From Letharia columbiana (Eukaryota; Ascomycota; Lecanoromycetes; Lecanorales; Parmeliaceae), in NCBI RefSeq assembly GCF_014066305.1, contig NW_023501065.1:597812-661811 (forward strand): DNA of 64,000 nt. Direction: 5' to 3'. Shown piece after piece: positions 1 through 11,765 of this stretch. Every line of letters begins with the position of its first letter. Position 1 is the first letter of the stretch. The notes below the pieces were generated by a model. It worked only from the letters and a program-made list of their open reading frames with translations, was not told the DNA's origin and did no database searches. The translations under genes were made by a program, and so were the position numbers.

Positions 1-736
1 GTGCAGCAGCAATGACGTACGATTGCGTCTCAATGGCTCTGGCCCGAAGGAGCGTTTCCCAGTGTACCTTGCCTGTCGGCACTGTGAAGGCGGACGGATA
101 TGTGATAATTTGAGCGCCGAGATCACGGATTCGGACAGACAGTGCGGGAAACCGCAGGTCAAAGCATATCATCAAGCCCATCGAGCCGAGACTGGTCGGG
201 AAAGGAGGCAGGATAGAGGAGCCGGGCTCAACACTTTTGCTTTCGATTATTGAAGGACCGTCTTTGATTTCGACATCGAAAAGATGGAGTTTTTGGTAGC
301 GCTGAGTAATAACTCCTCCCTCATCGATCCAAATGAGCGTGTTCTTCACTCTTTTCCCTCCGGTCGCTGGCTCATGAATGCCAACATTAATCGGCAACCT
401 TGCTTGGAGAGCCTCATGTTGTAGACCTTTCACGAAAGGGCTGTCCTCTGTAGAACGAGCTAAAGACACTGTCTCTGCGGGCGAGGACGCTATGTAGTCG
501 CTTGCTTCGGGCAGGAAAAGTGCCTAGGGAGCTAAGACGCTGAGTGGATGGGTGAGATCGCAGGATGCATGAAGACGGACCTTTGCGCCAGCTGCAACAG
601 CTTTTCTGACCAACATCTGACATTGGGCGAGGTTGTTGGACATGCTCGCCGTCGAACATATCTGGCCCACTGCCTTGAATAAATATCAGAGCTGCATACT
701 CTGTTTACAGATAGATCACCTTACCGCGATCGCCAT
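1..736 (-). CDS. NIT2: Nit2-like carbon-nitrogen hydrolase (nitrilase superfamily), 3' end beyond window
   Basis: Partial gene: complement of exons 725..736, 581..673 and <1..523; introns 674..724 and 524..580 are GT-AG. The spliced N-terminus reads MAIAAVGQICSTASM, which is how this family starts. The three catalytic residues of the nitrilase superfamily are visible: Glu in LFLPEASDYI, Lys in RYQKLHLFDVE and Cys in GLMICFDLRFP. A conserved RARAIETQSYVIAAA block runs into the window edge. Family knowledge: Nit1/Nit2 amidases hydrolyse deaminated glutathione (metabolite repair) or omega-amides such as alpha-ketoglutaramate. The motif order and the Nit-type start fit Nit2/Nit1 better than a true nitrilase, but the exact substrate cannot be read. 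About 217 residues are present; the C-terminus is off the left end. The gene is divergent from the TMF-like gene. Confidence 0.9.
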
Positions 737-1259
737 AGTGTATGAGTACTTCCAGGACAAATAGATCCAGACCCAGAACCTCAGAAAATTGTTGCGATGC
801 TGATAGATGTGGGAATTATTGAAAGGTAGACTCGTACTTTAGGTGCCCTAATTATAGGGATCGCCTCAGGGATGGCCCGGCAGCGGGTCGGCAAGAGCTG
901 ACGTTCGACGGAGAGGCTCCGACATCGTCTAAAGTACAGTCTACACTTCTGAAACGAGTGAGGAATAACCTTTGATCCAGACACTCTGGCACCTACAGTA
1001 TTATCTGCTGACGGTAATCTTATCTAACAGCAAGAATCAATTATTCTTGATCAGCAACGTCCGAAAGTTGCGAGGAACATTTTTATCTGATGCGCTTACA
1101 CTCCAGAAAAATGCACTCTTCGTACTCGGCAAAGCATGTCATAGTTTAGGTGCATGCGAGGGTCTCCGAAGTCCATCAGTGCACCCGCAGACCTCTGATA
1201 CTGATACAGTATGTTCTTGAACTGCCAGGCTTTGGAGCAATCGAGAATTCGCGCTTGAG
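737..1259. promoter_or_regulatory. Divergent intergenic region between NIT2-like and TMF-like genes
   Basis: The 523 bp between the two start codons should hold both promoters. Short open frames on either strand here have no recognisable content. I saw no clear TATA box or named operator. Confidence 0.4.
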
Positions 1260-4000
1260 ATGGCATCACAGCCTCCTACAGCGCAAAAATCGACTTCAAG
1301 ATGGGGCTCCTTCCTAGCTGGAGTCGAGTCGAGGCTGGACACCATTTTGGCAGACGAAGAGACAAAAGCCCCACTGGCAAAAACTGATGGAGGTACACAA
1401 GAGCAACCAGGGAAGAAGGATGGCATGGCAGTTCCCCTGGCCGCAATGCCGACACCTTCAAGGACAGCGTCAGCCAATCGAGCTCAAGAGCGTCTCAATG
1501 AGAAATTGGCAAAGGCAATGGCCAACCGCAATCTTGCCAAAAAGGGTGATACTTCAGTGACACCCTCGGGTGTACCTTCACGGACAGCCAGTCCAGCAAA
1601 CGTTGCGGCCAGTCCAAGGACAAGTTCCGATCATCAGAGGGAGTCTAAGCGCGAGCAAGATGGCAAAAATGAGCAAGGGCAAAGCGAGCAAGAGATGGCA
1701 TCAGGTGATACAGTAACGGTCAATAGGACGAGCGAAGATCAGGAGCTTGAAGATCAGCGCTCTGAAGCAACTTCTACAGGGACCCCGCCTACAGCTCAGT
1801 CGCCCGTGGCTACGGTAGAGGACACCAAAGACGAGTCCGATATCCCACGCCCTTCAACCGACTCGCGTGGCTCCATTTCAGCGCGGCAGTCTCTGGAGTT
1901 GACAAGGGCTACGACACCCAATGCAAATGACTCTCCTAAGTTGAATGGCATCCTTATCGACTCAAGCCTGAAAATGCCAGCAGAATACGAAAAAATAATT
2001 GAGCAGATGCGATCGGATTATGAAGCAGCGGAGCTACGGCGCCAAGAGGAGACGCATATATACCTAGAGCGGATAGATGCTCTACAATCTAAGCTACAGT
2101 ATTTAACTAAAGAGGCTGCCGAAGTCGCCAAGAATGCTTCAGCGGAGGCTCAATCGGGTAGCATTGAGCACAAGATGGCTGCAAAGGACGAGAAAATCGC
2201 ATTGTTAATTGAAGAGGGTCAAAAGCTCTCTCAGACCGAGCTAAAACATATAAGTATCATCAAAAAGCTGCGAGTGAAGTCGACCGAAGACGACAAGGTC
2301 GTAGCTGACTTCAAGCGGACGAACGAAAAATATGAGAAGTCGGCTCGGGAGGCTCAGGAGAGAGCGAAGCGGGCTGAGAGCTCCGAAAAGCGGGCACTGG
2401 AAAGGCTTAAGTCCCTCGGACGAATTGAGAAAGATCTGGAAAATGTCAGGGCAGACCGAGATGCCAAAGACTCGCTCATGCAGGATCTTCAGATCGAGCT
2501 CTCGCAGGCAACCTCCGCCGCCAAAGAAGCGGAAGTCAAAGCCAACGCTGAAGCGCTAGCGGCAGAAAAGAGACATGCGGCAGACCTGACAGATGAGCTT
2601 TCAAGCATCAAAGCCGAAAAAGAGCTAGCTGAGAAACAACACCAACATAAGCTGCGGGAGCTCAAGGAGAAAGCCGAACGAGAAAAGGAGCGGGCCGGGG
2701 TCGCCGAGATAGAACGACAAGGCGAGCAGAATATTTTAGAGAGCAGACTAGAAGCCTACCGCGCCCGAGCTGAAGAGGCTTCAGCCGGCCAAACAGGGGA
2801 TGTGCAGGCCAAGCTTCTTCGCCAGTTTGAGACCTTGCAAAACCAGTATGCCATTGCTAGTGAAAATTGGCAGGGTATCGAGGGATCGCTGTTGTCTCGG
2901 GCTACTATCTTGGAGAAGGAGAGGGACGACATTGCCAAACGGGAAGCCGATATACGACGAAAGGCTCGGGAAACAGTATGGTCTTCTTTTGTGACCCATT
3001 CTATGGACCGATCGCTAACGTACAGCAGAGCATGAAGTCTAGACGAATCGAAGAGGAGCTCGAAAGGGTCAATGCTAAAACAGAGGATATGGACCACGAG
3101 CTTTCTTCCCGCAGCATCCAACTCGCTACTCTCAACGAGCGATTGGCCAAATCTGAGGCTGAAGTCACAGCAACAAGAGAGGACCTCAAAGCCGAACGTG
3201 AAGCATGGGAAGCACGCCAAGCGCAACGAATCGAAGAAGAAAAGGCTCGAATGAAAGAAGAAAATGTGCGGTCCAACACTCCAGACACACTTTACCAGCA
3301 GTTCCGAACCGAGTCCCCAACTATCCACAATCGCACACGCAAATCGTCCAACGCGGACCGCAGCCCACACGCCCGCCGTATCCAAGGTCTCGCAATCACT
3401 GGGGCTACCAGCCACCCATCCAGTGAACGGCCGCTCAGCAGACGCTCATCCTCGCAGCCTCTGCACAATCTGCAAACTTCAAATCTCGAGCACCACCGGC
3501 CTGTATCTCGTCATGACTCTTTGAGCACTGTGCCCCAGCTATCTGTCAATAACGGTGTGCCTGGAACGCCCTCTGGATATGACAACGATGACTTCTTCGA
3601 TGTTCAAACCCCCGCCACCCCTGAACGAACCATCAATGACGCAATCTCTGCATCCACCGCCGGTGCCGGCCCCTCTGTCCAATTAGTCGAGCGCATGTCC
3701 GCTGCGGTTCGGCGTCTTGAAAGCGAGAAAGCTAGTCACAAAGATGAGCTCAGTCGCTTGTCTGGTCAAAGAGATGAAGCAAGGGATCAGATTGTTGGGC
3801 TCATGAAGGAGGTGGACGAGAAGAGAGGGTGGGAGAGCAGAGTCAAAGAATTAGAGAATGAGATGAAGGGGGTGGAGGAGAGGTATCTTACCACGCTTGA
3901 GATGCTTGGGGAGAAGAGCGAGCGGGTGGAGGAGCTGAAGGCTGATGTGCAGGATTTGAAAGGCATGTATCGGGAATTGATTGAAAACACTATGCAGTGA
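1260..4000 (+). CDS. TMF1/Sgm1-family Golgi coiled-coil protein
   Basis: Two exons, 1260..2975 and 3026..4000 (896 aa), with a 50-nt intron GTATGG...CTAACGTACAG. The N-terminus carries a TMF-type motif, SRWGSFLAGVESRLDTILAD (residues 13-32). A low-complexity Ser/Thr/Pro region follows to about residue 235, then long heptad-rich coiled coil (about 240-680, including a TMF DNA-binding-type segment near 305-375), a second disordered stretch, and a C-terminal coiled coil (about 790-896) matching the TATA-element-modulatory-factor C-terminal domain. Family knowledge: the yeast relative Sgm1 and animal TMF1 are Golgi tethers that bind Ypt6/Rab6 through this C-terminal region; the name TATA factor is historical. 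The acceptor is a tandem CAGCAG, so a one-glutamine splice variant (intron to 3028) is possible. Long antisense frames over the gene are shadows. The 3' end converges on NAS6, 160 bp apart. Confidence 0.88.
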
Positions 4001-4160
4001 TATGCTCTGGGAAGCGGGTCGCTGTACTCAGGAGTACAATATCCTGAGGCGTTCGGGTGGGTTGTTCTAGCGGATACCCCATTCAGGGTACGGATAACTA
4101 CTGCGGTTCTTCAATGTCCACGCCTTCTCTCTCCGCACTTTGCAATACGAACTGCCGTAT

Positions 4161-5249
4161 CTAGTATAAGTACTTAGTCATGTTGAGATGCAAGTGTCGG
4201 ATCTTATGTTTCACCTTCTTGTCTGGTGCCAAATCGATCGCCAGATTCCCGTCTACATCTCTCTTGTCCGTCTCAGCGCCGGATTTTAGCAATACCAGCG
4301 CAGTGTCTCCATGCCCTTCCGAGATCGCTTTTGAGTCATCAGCCTCCAATTCATCATCCGCTGACCCAAAAAGAGTGCAGCGAACTTACCATGATGCAAA
4401 GCAGTAAGGCCCGAGATATCAGTAGCGTTCAAGGGACTCTTATTTTCGAGCATCAGGTTCACCATAGGCACCGAACCAATAGCAGCAGCTCGGTGAAGAG
4501 GCAATTGCCCTCTCTTGTCTTTCACGCGAGCTGTGGCTCCGTGGGATATGAGTCTCCGCGCTATTTCGAGGTTGTTTTTTGAGGCTGTAAAATGTAATGC
4601 TGTCTGAAAAAGGCTGGATCAGCTTTCGGTCTAGGTGATGCAATGAGATAGGTCTAGGGAAGAAATTGACCTGTCCGCTGTAGTCTGAATATGTAGAAAC
4701 ATAGAGTCAGCATGGGAATACTGCAACCATCATTCTCTGAACCTTTTGCTTAATTAGAGACATATTGAAAGCCTACTCTTCGCGTTCACGTCAGCTTCCT
4801 TGCTCAGCAGCATATCGACCAAGGATTCCCCTTCTCGCAAACTCGCAGCGATCATCAACGGCGTCCAGCCTGAAGCATCCTGCCACGCATGTCAGCAGTA
4901 AAAATGGCAGACCACTCTCTCACGAGTAAGAGAGTACTTGAACATCGGGATCAAAGTCTTGTCTCGACACTAGCAGCTCAACTACAGGCATGTGATTGTA
5001 GGAAACGGCCCAATGTATAGGGAGCCGTTCGTCATCATCTCGCCTTGTTGCAAGCCGAGGATTGGCCTGGAGCGGTTAGCTTCGAGGATTAGTATTGGAG
5101 AGTGATATTTTACGTTGATGAGAGACTCTACAGCTGCAGCTATGGTCTTGTAAGCCGGGGTCCGATGTCAGAGCAGAAAACTATGGCATACTTCTACCCT
5201 CGCGAGCGGCCTCATGAATCGCAAATTTCGAGTGTTGTTCCGGATCCAT
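4161..5249 (-). CDS. NAS6: Proteasome regulatory-particle assembly chaperone, ankyrin repeats (Nas6/gankyrin)
   Basis: Seven exons on the minus strand: 5192..5249, 5114..5139, 4938..5066, 4777..4879, 4671..4684, 4390..4603 and 4161..4327, giving 236 aa with every junction in phase. Exon 5 is only 14 nt and supplies the residues NYSGQ that link two ankyrin repeats. The protein is almost entirely ankyrin repeats (for example RLPIHWAVSYNHMPVVELL, GWTPLMIAAS, GQLPLHRAAAIGSVPMVNLM, GLTALHHAISEGHGDTALVL). Family knowledge: Nas6/PSMD10 binds the C-terminal domain of the Rpt3 ATPase and guides assembly of the 19S regulatory particle, in cytosol and nucleus. Length, repeat number and the acidic N-terminal FAIHEAAREG match fungal Nas6. 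It is divergent from PRP46 across 248 bp. A generic ankyrin protein is the only alternative; I consider it unlikely. Confidence 0.87.
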
Positions 5250-5497
5250 AGTAAGAAGTGAGTGTGGTAAATCCTAGCGAAAATACAGATTAAGAGTCCA
5301 GATTGAAGGGGGTTCTTTGTGGTTGCATGTTGAAAGGATCAACCCTAGCTCGCTTAGCTTGCTGCTTGGTGATACATTGACCAAAGAAGCTTAGCGCTGT
5401 ATAATCTCAATAACGGTTTGTATTTTGACTAGGGTTATTCTTCTCTCCACAGTTCAACAACATCCGCACAAGACGCCATCCCATTGCAATCTACAAA
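5250..5497. promoter_or_regulatory. Short bidirectional promoter region NAS6/PRP46
   Basis: Only 248 bp separate the start codons of the minus-strand Nas6 gene and the plus-strand Prp46 gene, so the two must share upstream DNA. The CT-rich stretch just upstream of 5498 is usual for a fungal 5' leader. I found no recognisable proteasome-type PACE element. Confidence 0.5.
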
Positions 5498-6928
5498 ATG
5501 ACTGCCGTCTCCGCGCCCGTAGACTCACTTGCAAAGAGTTCCGCTAAGAGAACAAGAGAGCTCTTTGGATCTGATTACACCACACCAGCGCCATATTTTG
5601 CCGAACGGCCCCAGGAGAATCCTTTCCAACTCGCAGAACGAGCTGGCCTAGCTTCACGGATACGAAGCGAATATGAAGATGTTCGAGAGCTTCCTCCAGC
5701 TCTTGCGACGAAACAGAAGACTGCTGCTGCGGGAGCACGGCGCAAAAAAGTCAAGCAAGAAGGATCTGATTCCCAAACGGCCAAGATGATTGAGGGAATG
5801 CCTCTCAAATCCGAAGCGAACGGAGGGTCATCTACAGCTTTGACATTGCGTGCTCCTGGGTCTGGGGCTACTCCGAATATCAATGGAACTACCACGGGGC
5901 GCTCTTCATCGAGCTTGATACGGAGGGAGAACATACAGCAACCGAAGCCCGACTGGCATGCGCCATGGGAACTTATGCGCGTCATATCAGGTCATCTGGG
6001 CTGGGTACGGGCTCTGGCTGTCGAGCCGAACAATCAGTGGTTCGCGAGTGGAGCTGGGGATCGAACGATCAAGATCTGGGACCTGGCGTCTGGGTCGCTG
6101 AGGTTGACACTCACGGGGCATATATCGACTGTACGAGGACTGGCAGTTTCACCTAGACATCCGTACCTGTTTTCATGTGGGGAGGACAAGATGGTCAAAT
6201 GCTGGGATCTAGAGACGAATAAGGTCATACGGCATTACCACGGGCACCTGAGCGGCGTCTACACCTTAGCACTACATCCTACCCTGGACGTGCTAGTCAC
6301 AGGAGGTCGAGATGGTGTTGCAAGAGTCTGGGATATGAGGACAAGAAGCAACGTCCACGTACTCAGCGGCCATAGGCAGACAGTCTCGGATCTCAAATGC
6401 GAAGCAGCTGAGCCTCAAGTCATCACTTCATCGCTCGACACGACTGTTCGACTCTGGGACTTGACAGCTGGAAAGACTATGGGCGTTTTGACCCACCACA
6501 AAAAAGGCGTCCGAGCTCTTGCTCTCCACCCCACAGAATGGACCTTCGCTAGTGGCAGCGCGGGCAGCATCAAGCAGTGGAAATGCCCCGAAGGCGCGTT
6601 CATGCAGAATTTCGACGGACAGAACGCTATCATCAACACTTTGAGCGTGAACGAAGACAATGTGCTCTTCTCTGGCGGTGACAATGGATCAATCTCGTTC
6701 TGGGACTGGAAGACGGGCCATCGCTATCAGTCGTTGGATACTACCGCGCAGCCGGGATCCTTGGATGCGGAGTCTGGCATCTTCGCTTCGACGTTTGACA
6801 AGACGGGTTTGCGGCTGATATGCGGAGAGGCAGATAAGACGATCAAGGTCTGGAGGCAGAATGCTGATGCGACACCTGAGACGCACCCGCTTGAGTGGAA
6901 GCCGACCCTTGGCCGTCAAAAGTTCTAG
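5498..6928 (+). CDS. PRP46: Pre-mRNA-splicing factor Prp46/PLRG1, WD40 protein
   Basis: Single uninterrupted exon, 476 aa. The N-terminal 150 residues are low in order and contain the conserved [10 protein letters not shown] type block. From about residue 155 seven WD40 repeats follow, beginning at [17 protein letters not shown] and including [61 protein letters not shown] and [11 protein letters not shown]. The diagnostic PLRG1/Prp46 features [17 protein letters not shown] and the C-terminal tail ending GRQKF are present. Family knowledge: it is a component of the Prp19 (NineTeen) complex, is in the active spliceosome, and is essential in yeasts. Length matches fungal orthologues. The 3' end converges on ORC1 with 142 bp between stops. 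Confidence 0.95.
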   Translation: MTAVSAPVDSLAKSSAKRTRELFGSDYTTPAPYFAERPQENPFQLAERAGLASRIRSEYEDVRELPPALATKQKTAAAGARRKKVKQEGSDSQTAKMIEGMPLKSEANGGSSTALTLRAPGSGATPNINGTTTGRSSSSLIRRENIQQPKPDWHAPWELMRVISGHLGWVRALAVEPNNQWFASGAGDRTIKIWDLASGSLRLTLTGHISTVRGLAVSPRHPYLFSCGEDKMVKCWDLETNKVIRHYHGHLSGVYTLALHPTLDVLVTGGRDGVARVWDMRTRSNVHVLSGHRQTVSDLKCEAAEPQVITSSLDTTVRLWDLTAGKTMGVLTHHKKGVRALALHPTEWTFASGSAGSIKQWKCPEGAFMQNFDGQNAIINTLSVNEDNVLFSGGDNGSISFWDWKTGHRYQSLDTTAQPGSLDAESGIFASTFDKTGLRLICGEADKTIKVWRQNADATPETHPLEWKPTLGRQKF

Positions 6929-7070
6929 AACTGTGATCCAATTGGCTTGAAGCATTTGATTAAACAACTGCTTCTAGATATCATCATATCATAGCGCAGG
7001 TGTTCAGGATTCAGGGGGTATCATCGAAAAAACGCTTCAGGGCGTCAAAAGCATTATACCAAACCCAGTT

Positions 7071-9372
7071 CTATCCAAACCCCAATCCTCTCACCTCCAC
7101 ATCGTCTTTCAACGCAAGCTTGACCTCCTCATCGCCTACTCCCAGCCTGACCTTCCCAACCCTGTCACCGCTTCTTCCACCCTCCATCCCAATCACGCCC
7201 GCATCTGCCAACTCCGCTGCGGCGAAACCCATGCCTAACACTCTGGGCACGGCGCCTGCTTTTGCCCCTTTCTTGAGCCCTAGACTCAAGCCATCCTCTT
7301 GGCTTGCGCTCGCAGCACTATCCGTCAACAGAAATTCATGAACATTCGGGAAGTCCGCTGCCATCACTCCTAGCCTTTTCGCCTCCTCTACAACATCGCC
7401 TAGTATACATTCACTGACTCCGCTTCTTCTTGTGCGTGCTGAAAGGGCTGCAAGAAACAATTTCGCGGCTAGTGGTAAGGCTTTCAGATACTGTTGTAGA
7501 GGACTGGATGTCGCCTCATTGATCGCTTGCTTGACTGTTGCAATGGTGACTTTGCCCCCCTTAGACTTCTCATGTGCAAAAGTAGTATTATTCTTCTCCT
7601 TTCTCCTTGCCAACTTGCTGGGTGTAGCCAGCAGGGGGTCCTCAGCAGCAATGTTCTCAGCTTCAGCGATTTCAACAGCTCGCCGACAGATATCTAGAGC
7701 ACGCCTTGCGTCGCCGCTCACCGCTGCAACTTTTCGACTGGCGAATTGGATGGCGTCTGGGTCGACGATATTGTCTGGGACGTGGGAGAGGCGGGAGCGG
7801 ATGATCTCTTGCAATTGTTCATGTGTATACCCTGGGAAGAGTATTCGAGTCAAGCCAAGCCGACTGCTGATCTTGTTGCTCAGTGTCCGCTCTGGCAAGT
7901 CCATGGTATTGGCCACGGCCAGCACGATCAGTCGACTGTGACGCAGGCCAGGCCAATTGAAGAAGTTGTACATGACGCTCTGATTCTTCGTTACAAGCTG
8001 GTCCAGCTCATCCATCAGTACCACACACGGCACTCTCCTCGGACTCGGATGGTCAAACTCTCGTTCCAGCAATCCCAGAGCATGCGATGCGCTCACCCGT
8101 TCCCCCTTCAAGGCCTCCCATAATAGCGAGTAGCTCTGATGTGGATCCGTGACTTTCATACCATTAATCTCGACAAAGATGAAATCATCCAGCTCCTCCG
8201 CCTGCACACTGGCATTCAACTGACTGACGACTTCGCGTACTGTAGCCGTCTTGCCTGTGCCAGGCGTGCCAGAAATGTATATACAAGCGCCAGAGCCCGC
8301 GGAGATGGCTGCTTCGAGGTGGGTGTAAACGGTGTCGAACTCAGCGGTCCGGCAGGGGAGCGTAAGAGGGACGGATGAGACATGGAGATTTGTGCGGGCG
8401 AGCTGAAAGGGAGAAGATGTGTGGTGCGGGGACAGGATGCGGGTGGACAAAGGTGTAAATGTCAAGGCTTTCTTGATCACTATGCGCTTGTGCGTTGGGG
8501 TGATGAACTTTTGAGGAGTACGCTTTGCTTTCGAGGTTGGAGTTGAGGCTTGACTGAACTTGCGCTTCTTACTCGGAGTTTTGGGCTCGTCTGGCTCGTT
8601 GCTGGGATCCCAATCATCCGCAGGGTCTTCGTTAGCAACATCGCCCCTTTTCCTCTTCCTTGTTGCCTTGGTCTGGTTTTGAACCCGCTCGATCAATGGC
8701 AGTATATCGTCGGCAGAACTGTATATATGTTCCCAATCGAATTCATCGGTGTAGGTAGCTGTCCGAGTATTGCAGCCTCTCCGGCAGATGAAGATCTTGC
8801 CATAATCTTTTGACGATCGTGGAACCCTCCCAGACGGATACTTGGATTTGAACTTCTCGGCTGAGACGATGGAAGCTCTACCGTTGATTGAGGTCAAAGG
8901 GTTTATGTCCCACGAAGGAGTAATGTAGACTTCGTACTGCCACACACTTAGCCTCGAATACAGCTTGAAGAAATTCCGAACGTACTGGCAGCGCATCTGT
9001 CCTCTTCTTTTCCTTGTTCCTAATCTCCCTCTCGGTAGAAAACCACATGAAATCCGCCGCCTTCTCGCCATCATCGTCCTCCTCAAACGTGCAGATCATG
9101 CCAATCCATGCTTCGTTCGTGCCCTCTGCCTTTAGCAAGACGCAGTCGCCGACCATGCACTGGAAGTCTCCCATGCGGGCTCCCACAACGTCTCGCTTAT
9201 CGCCGGCTCTCTTTGCTGGCTCCTTCGAGTAGATCCATTCCCATGGAAGGTCCTCGAGTCCCAACTCATCGTCCGAGTCTTCTCGCGCGACGCCGCCAAC
9301 GGAAAGGTATTGTCTTGCGCGCTCGGCTTTTGACTTGGTGGTGCTGGTGGGAGAGGACGTTCTGTGAGGCAT
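7071..9372 (-). CDS. ORC1: Origin recognition complex subunit 1 (BAH + AAA+ ATPase)
   Basis: Two exons on the minus strand, 8986..9372 and 7071..8936 (750 aa), with a 49-nt intron from GTACGT to GGCAG; splicing joins TDALP to YEVYITPSWDINPL, a block typical of fungal Orc1. A BAH domain lies at about residues 60-190 (VGDCVLLKAEGTNEAWIGMI...). A basic linker rich in KR (about 220-290) follows. The AAA+ ATPase has Walker A GTPGTGKTA (about 350) and Walker B VVLMDELDQL (about 431), then a sensor/arginine region and a C-terminal winged helix. Family knowledge: Orc1 is the ATP-hydrolysing subunit of ORC, marks replication origins and is related to Cdc6; the BAH domain is in Orc1 but not in Cdc6, which settles the choice. 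It is divergent from the Mrx11-like gene over about 300 bp. Confidence 0.95.
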
Positions 9373-9679
9373 GTTTGCGTATCCGTACGTCTTCTCAGAA
9401 GATCAAGAGTCTCTATTCCAGTATTGCAGCGAAGCGATACATGTGTTCGACCACTAAGGGCTTGGGGTAACGCGCCGACGCGGCACGCTAATGCAAGCAC
9501 TTTTCATTTTCGTGATTCTGCCAAGACCCGAGACCACACACTGTTCCGGGCGGAGAACCATATTCAACGTGGAGTCGAGAACCTTTCAACTCCTCAAATC
9601 TTCACTTTTTTGACAGCTTGCCCGGCCAGCGCAACGGCACGAGAGTCTATAGGAGGGAAAAAAGAATCTCTACAATGCT
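9373..9679. promoter_or_regulatory. Shared promoter ORC1/Mrx11-like, with a two-codon upstream ORF
   Basis: 307 bp between divergent starts. At 9675-9683 the sequence ATGCTATGA is a minimal upstream reading frame (Met-Leu-stop) whose stop codon overlaps the ATG at 9680 used for the downstream gene. No other clear regulatory motif was seen. Confidence 0.45.
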
Positions 9680-10358
9680 ATGACTAGGGGACAATGGCTA
9701 TTAGCCGTATGGGCTGCACGGTCCCGTCCTGCACTTGCCTTGAGAGCCAAAGGGCGTTCAGCTTTTGCCACCAAGCCGGATGATATCAAGCCCGAAGCCT
9801 CCCAAAAGACCCGCTCTCGCATCGTCCGCATCACTTCCCGCTTGCCTAAGTTTTTGCAGGGCTACACTACGCCATTGATCAATGCACCCCTGACTCACAT
9901 ATCTGCATTTCTGCTCCTCCATGAATTGACTGCCGTCATCCCGCTCTTTGGACTGGCCGCAACGTTTCACTACACAAGATGGATGCCTCCATTCGTCGGC
10001 GAAGGGAAGTGGGTCAGTGATGGGGTCGAGAAATTTGGGAACTATTTCAGGAAGAAGGGGTGGCTGGGTGAAGAGGGCAAGGCTAGGAGGTATAGGTGGT
10101 GGGGACGGGGCGAAGGAGGGACCAGGATTGTTGTTGAGTATGTCGGCCTTACCATTGCAAATTACATTGTACGAACCGGTCTGGGGTTTCTATAGCTGAC
10201 CAAATTAAAGGTTCGCCACAGCATATGCAATTACAAAGGCGTTGTTGCCACTCAGATTGATCCTTAGTGTCTGGGCAACACCCTGGTTTGCCAGGGCTGC
10301 CATTGTGCCGTCCACCAATTTGATTAGGAGAATATTCACAAGGAGGAAAAAGAAGTAG
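9680..10358 (+). CDS. Mitochondrial Mrx11-like (MIOREX component) membrane protein
   Basis: Two exons, 9680..10137 and 10211..10358 (201 aa), intron of 73 nt starting GTATGT with the branch-like GCTGAC before the acceptor. Without splicing the frame stops early; splicing restores an FATAYAITKALLPLR continuation and a basic C-terminus ending in KKK. The first about 35 residues are Arg/Ala-rich and lack acids, consistent with a mitochondrial presequence. A conserved block LINAPLTHISAFLLLHELTA runs into a membrane segment PLFGLAATFHYTRWMPP; a second hydrophobic segment lies near the C-terminus. Family knowledge: this architecture is what I recall for fungal homologues of yeast YPL041C/Mrx11, a component of the mitochondrial expressosome-like MIOREX complexes; the molecular function is unknown. 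The family assignment is by recall of the conserved block, so it is moderately sure; the gene structure is well supported. Confidence 0.75.
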
Positions 10359-11765
10359 CAATGCTGATGGTAGCTTGGATAGCATCACATGGCGATAAAA
10401 AGATGTCTGCCCTTTCGCAAATTGTACAAGTCCTTAGGAGGTTTGTTCTCCGGGATTGCCGTGTAGCTGGGTAGTTGCAACCGGAGTTCATCTACTCATC
10501 GAACCTGCTGCAATGTTCTGCTGCTGTGAGGTCCCCGCTCGGTAATCACGACACACTTTTATGCGATATATACATGGCAGCTTCATGACTGTTGCACCAT
10601 TATGATCAGAGATATTAGCCTTCTGCGCTGCCAAATCGTGAAAGAGCTCGCGGATTGCATCCACCAGTACCATAATGGAATCTATGGCCATCTCGGGATG
10701 TTACGATGCCGGCTACTAATAACCCCAGTCACATTCATCTGGCTAGGATTCAATTTCTTACAACGTACTTGATTTTTTTACGGGACAGACGAATGCAAGT
10801 ATCCGCTCAAATTGCTAGCAGTACACGTCACACTCTCAGAATTGCCAGCCAATTGATCTGAGACTCTGTGGAAAGCGGTTTGCCCAGCATTCACCCTCAG
10901 CATTCACCCTCAGCATCTGAAATCACCGTCGACGTTCATTCCCTTGGTGGCTACAACATCCGCTTTCACCACTACATTTTACACAAATAACCCGGCAACT
11001 TTACTTCTCTGCCACCACCATCCGTACATTTCCCACGCAACCTTTCCAGACCTGCTCACACTCCTAGGCTTTGGGTTCGAGGTTCCAATGAGAGCAATTA
11101 ATGCATAAGTGAGAGCGGAGTTCGCATCATTATCCGCAGCAACTATAAGGCTTCACTGGTCGAGCTGGCCTGTGCTCGAAAAGTTTCCCGTTCTAATCTG
11201 TGATCGCTGTTTGTTACCCTCATCAATATCATTCAAGCTTAAATCTTGAACGGAGAAGTGAAAGCTCACTTTACTTTACGCCAAAACCTGCAGTGACATC
11301 CGCGCTTCACTGTACGAGTCGGTTTGTTTTCCAAACTCATTTCTTCAGTGCTGTGACGCTAACTTGTCAGTCTCAATCTTTGTCACCCAAGCTGAGATCT
11401 GAGCGAGCAAGCAAGCGCCAACTTCACTCCAACATCTGCAGTAACATTGGCGCTTCCTATTGGAGCTGATACGATCTCGGAAGCCACTCATCCAAAAGCG
11501 TGACACCTACCTGGCCGCTTCGAAGCGTACCTTTTAACATCAATCATCTCAATACAAGCCTAACATTTCCGATTGTTTGTCTGGTCCAAGCAACTCCAGA
11601 AGTGTATCTTCTATTACCTGAACTCAAGTACCTCCAAGCAAAGGATTGCCAAGAGGCCTTTTGCAGAGACTTCGTCGGGTTTGACCACATCACTATACTG
11701 TTGGATTTCATCATCTTGGGATCTCGTTCTCCGGTTTACATCAACACTGAGCAACTTCACACAAT
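10359..11765. other. Intergenic region, no supported gene
   Basis: 1.4 kb between two plus-strand genes. It must contain the 3' UTR of the Mrx11-like gene and the promoter and leader of the next gene. Several 60-150-codon open frames exist between 11,200 and 11,990 but overlap each other on both strands and show no conserved content. A short 13-bp tandem repeat is listed separately. Confidence 0.5.
10886..10916. repeat. 13-bp tandem repeat, about 2.4 copies
   Basis: The unit AGCATTCACCCTC is repeated head to tail twice and followed by a partial third copy (AGCAT). Confidence 0.8.

Noticed and set aside
2756..3415. 219-codon antisense open frame across the TMF-like gene
   Set aside because: It lies opposite coiled-coil coding sequence, where biased codon use often leaves the reverse strand open; the composition (Cys/Phe/Ser-rich) is not protein-like.
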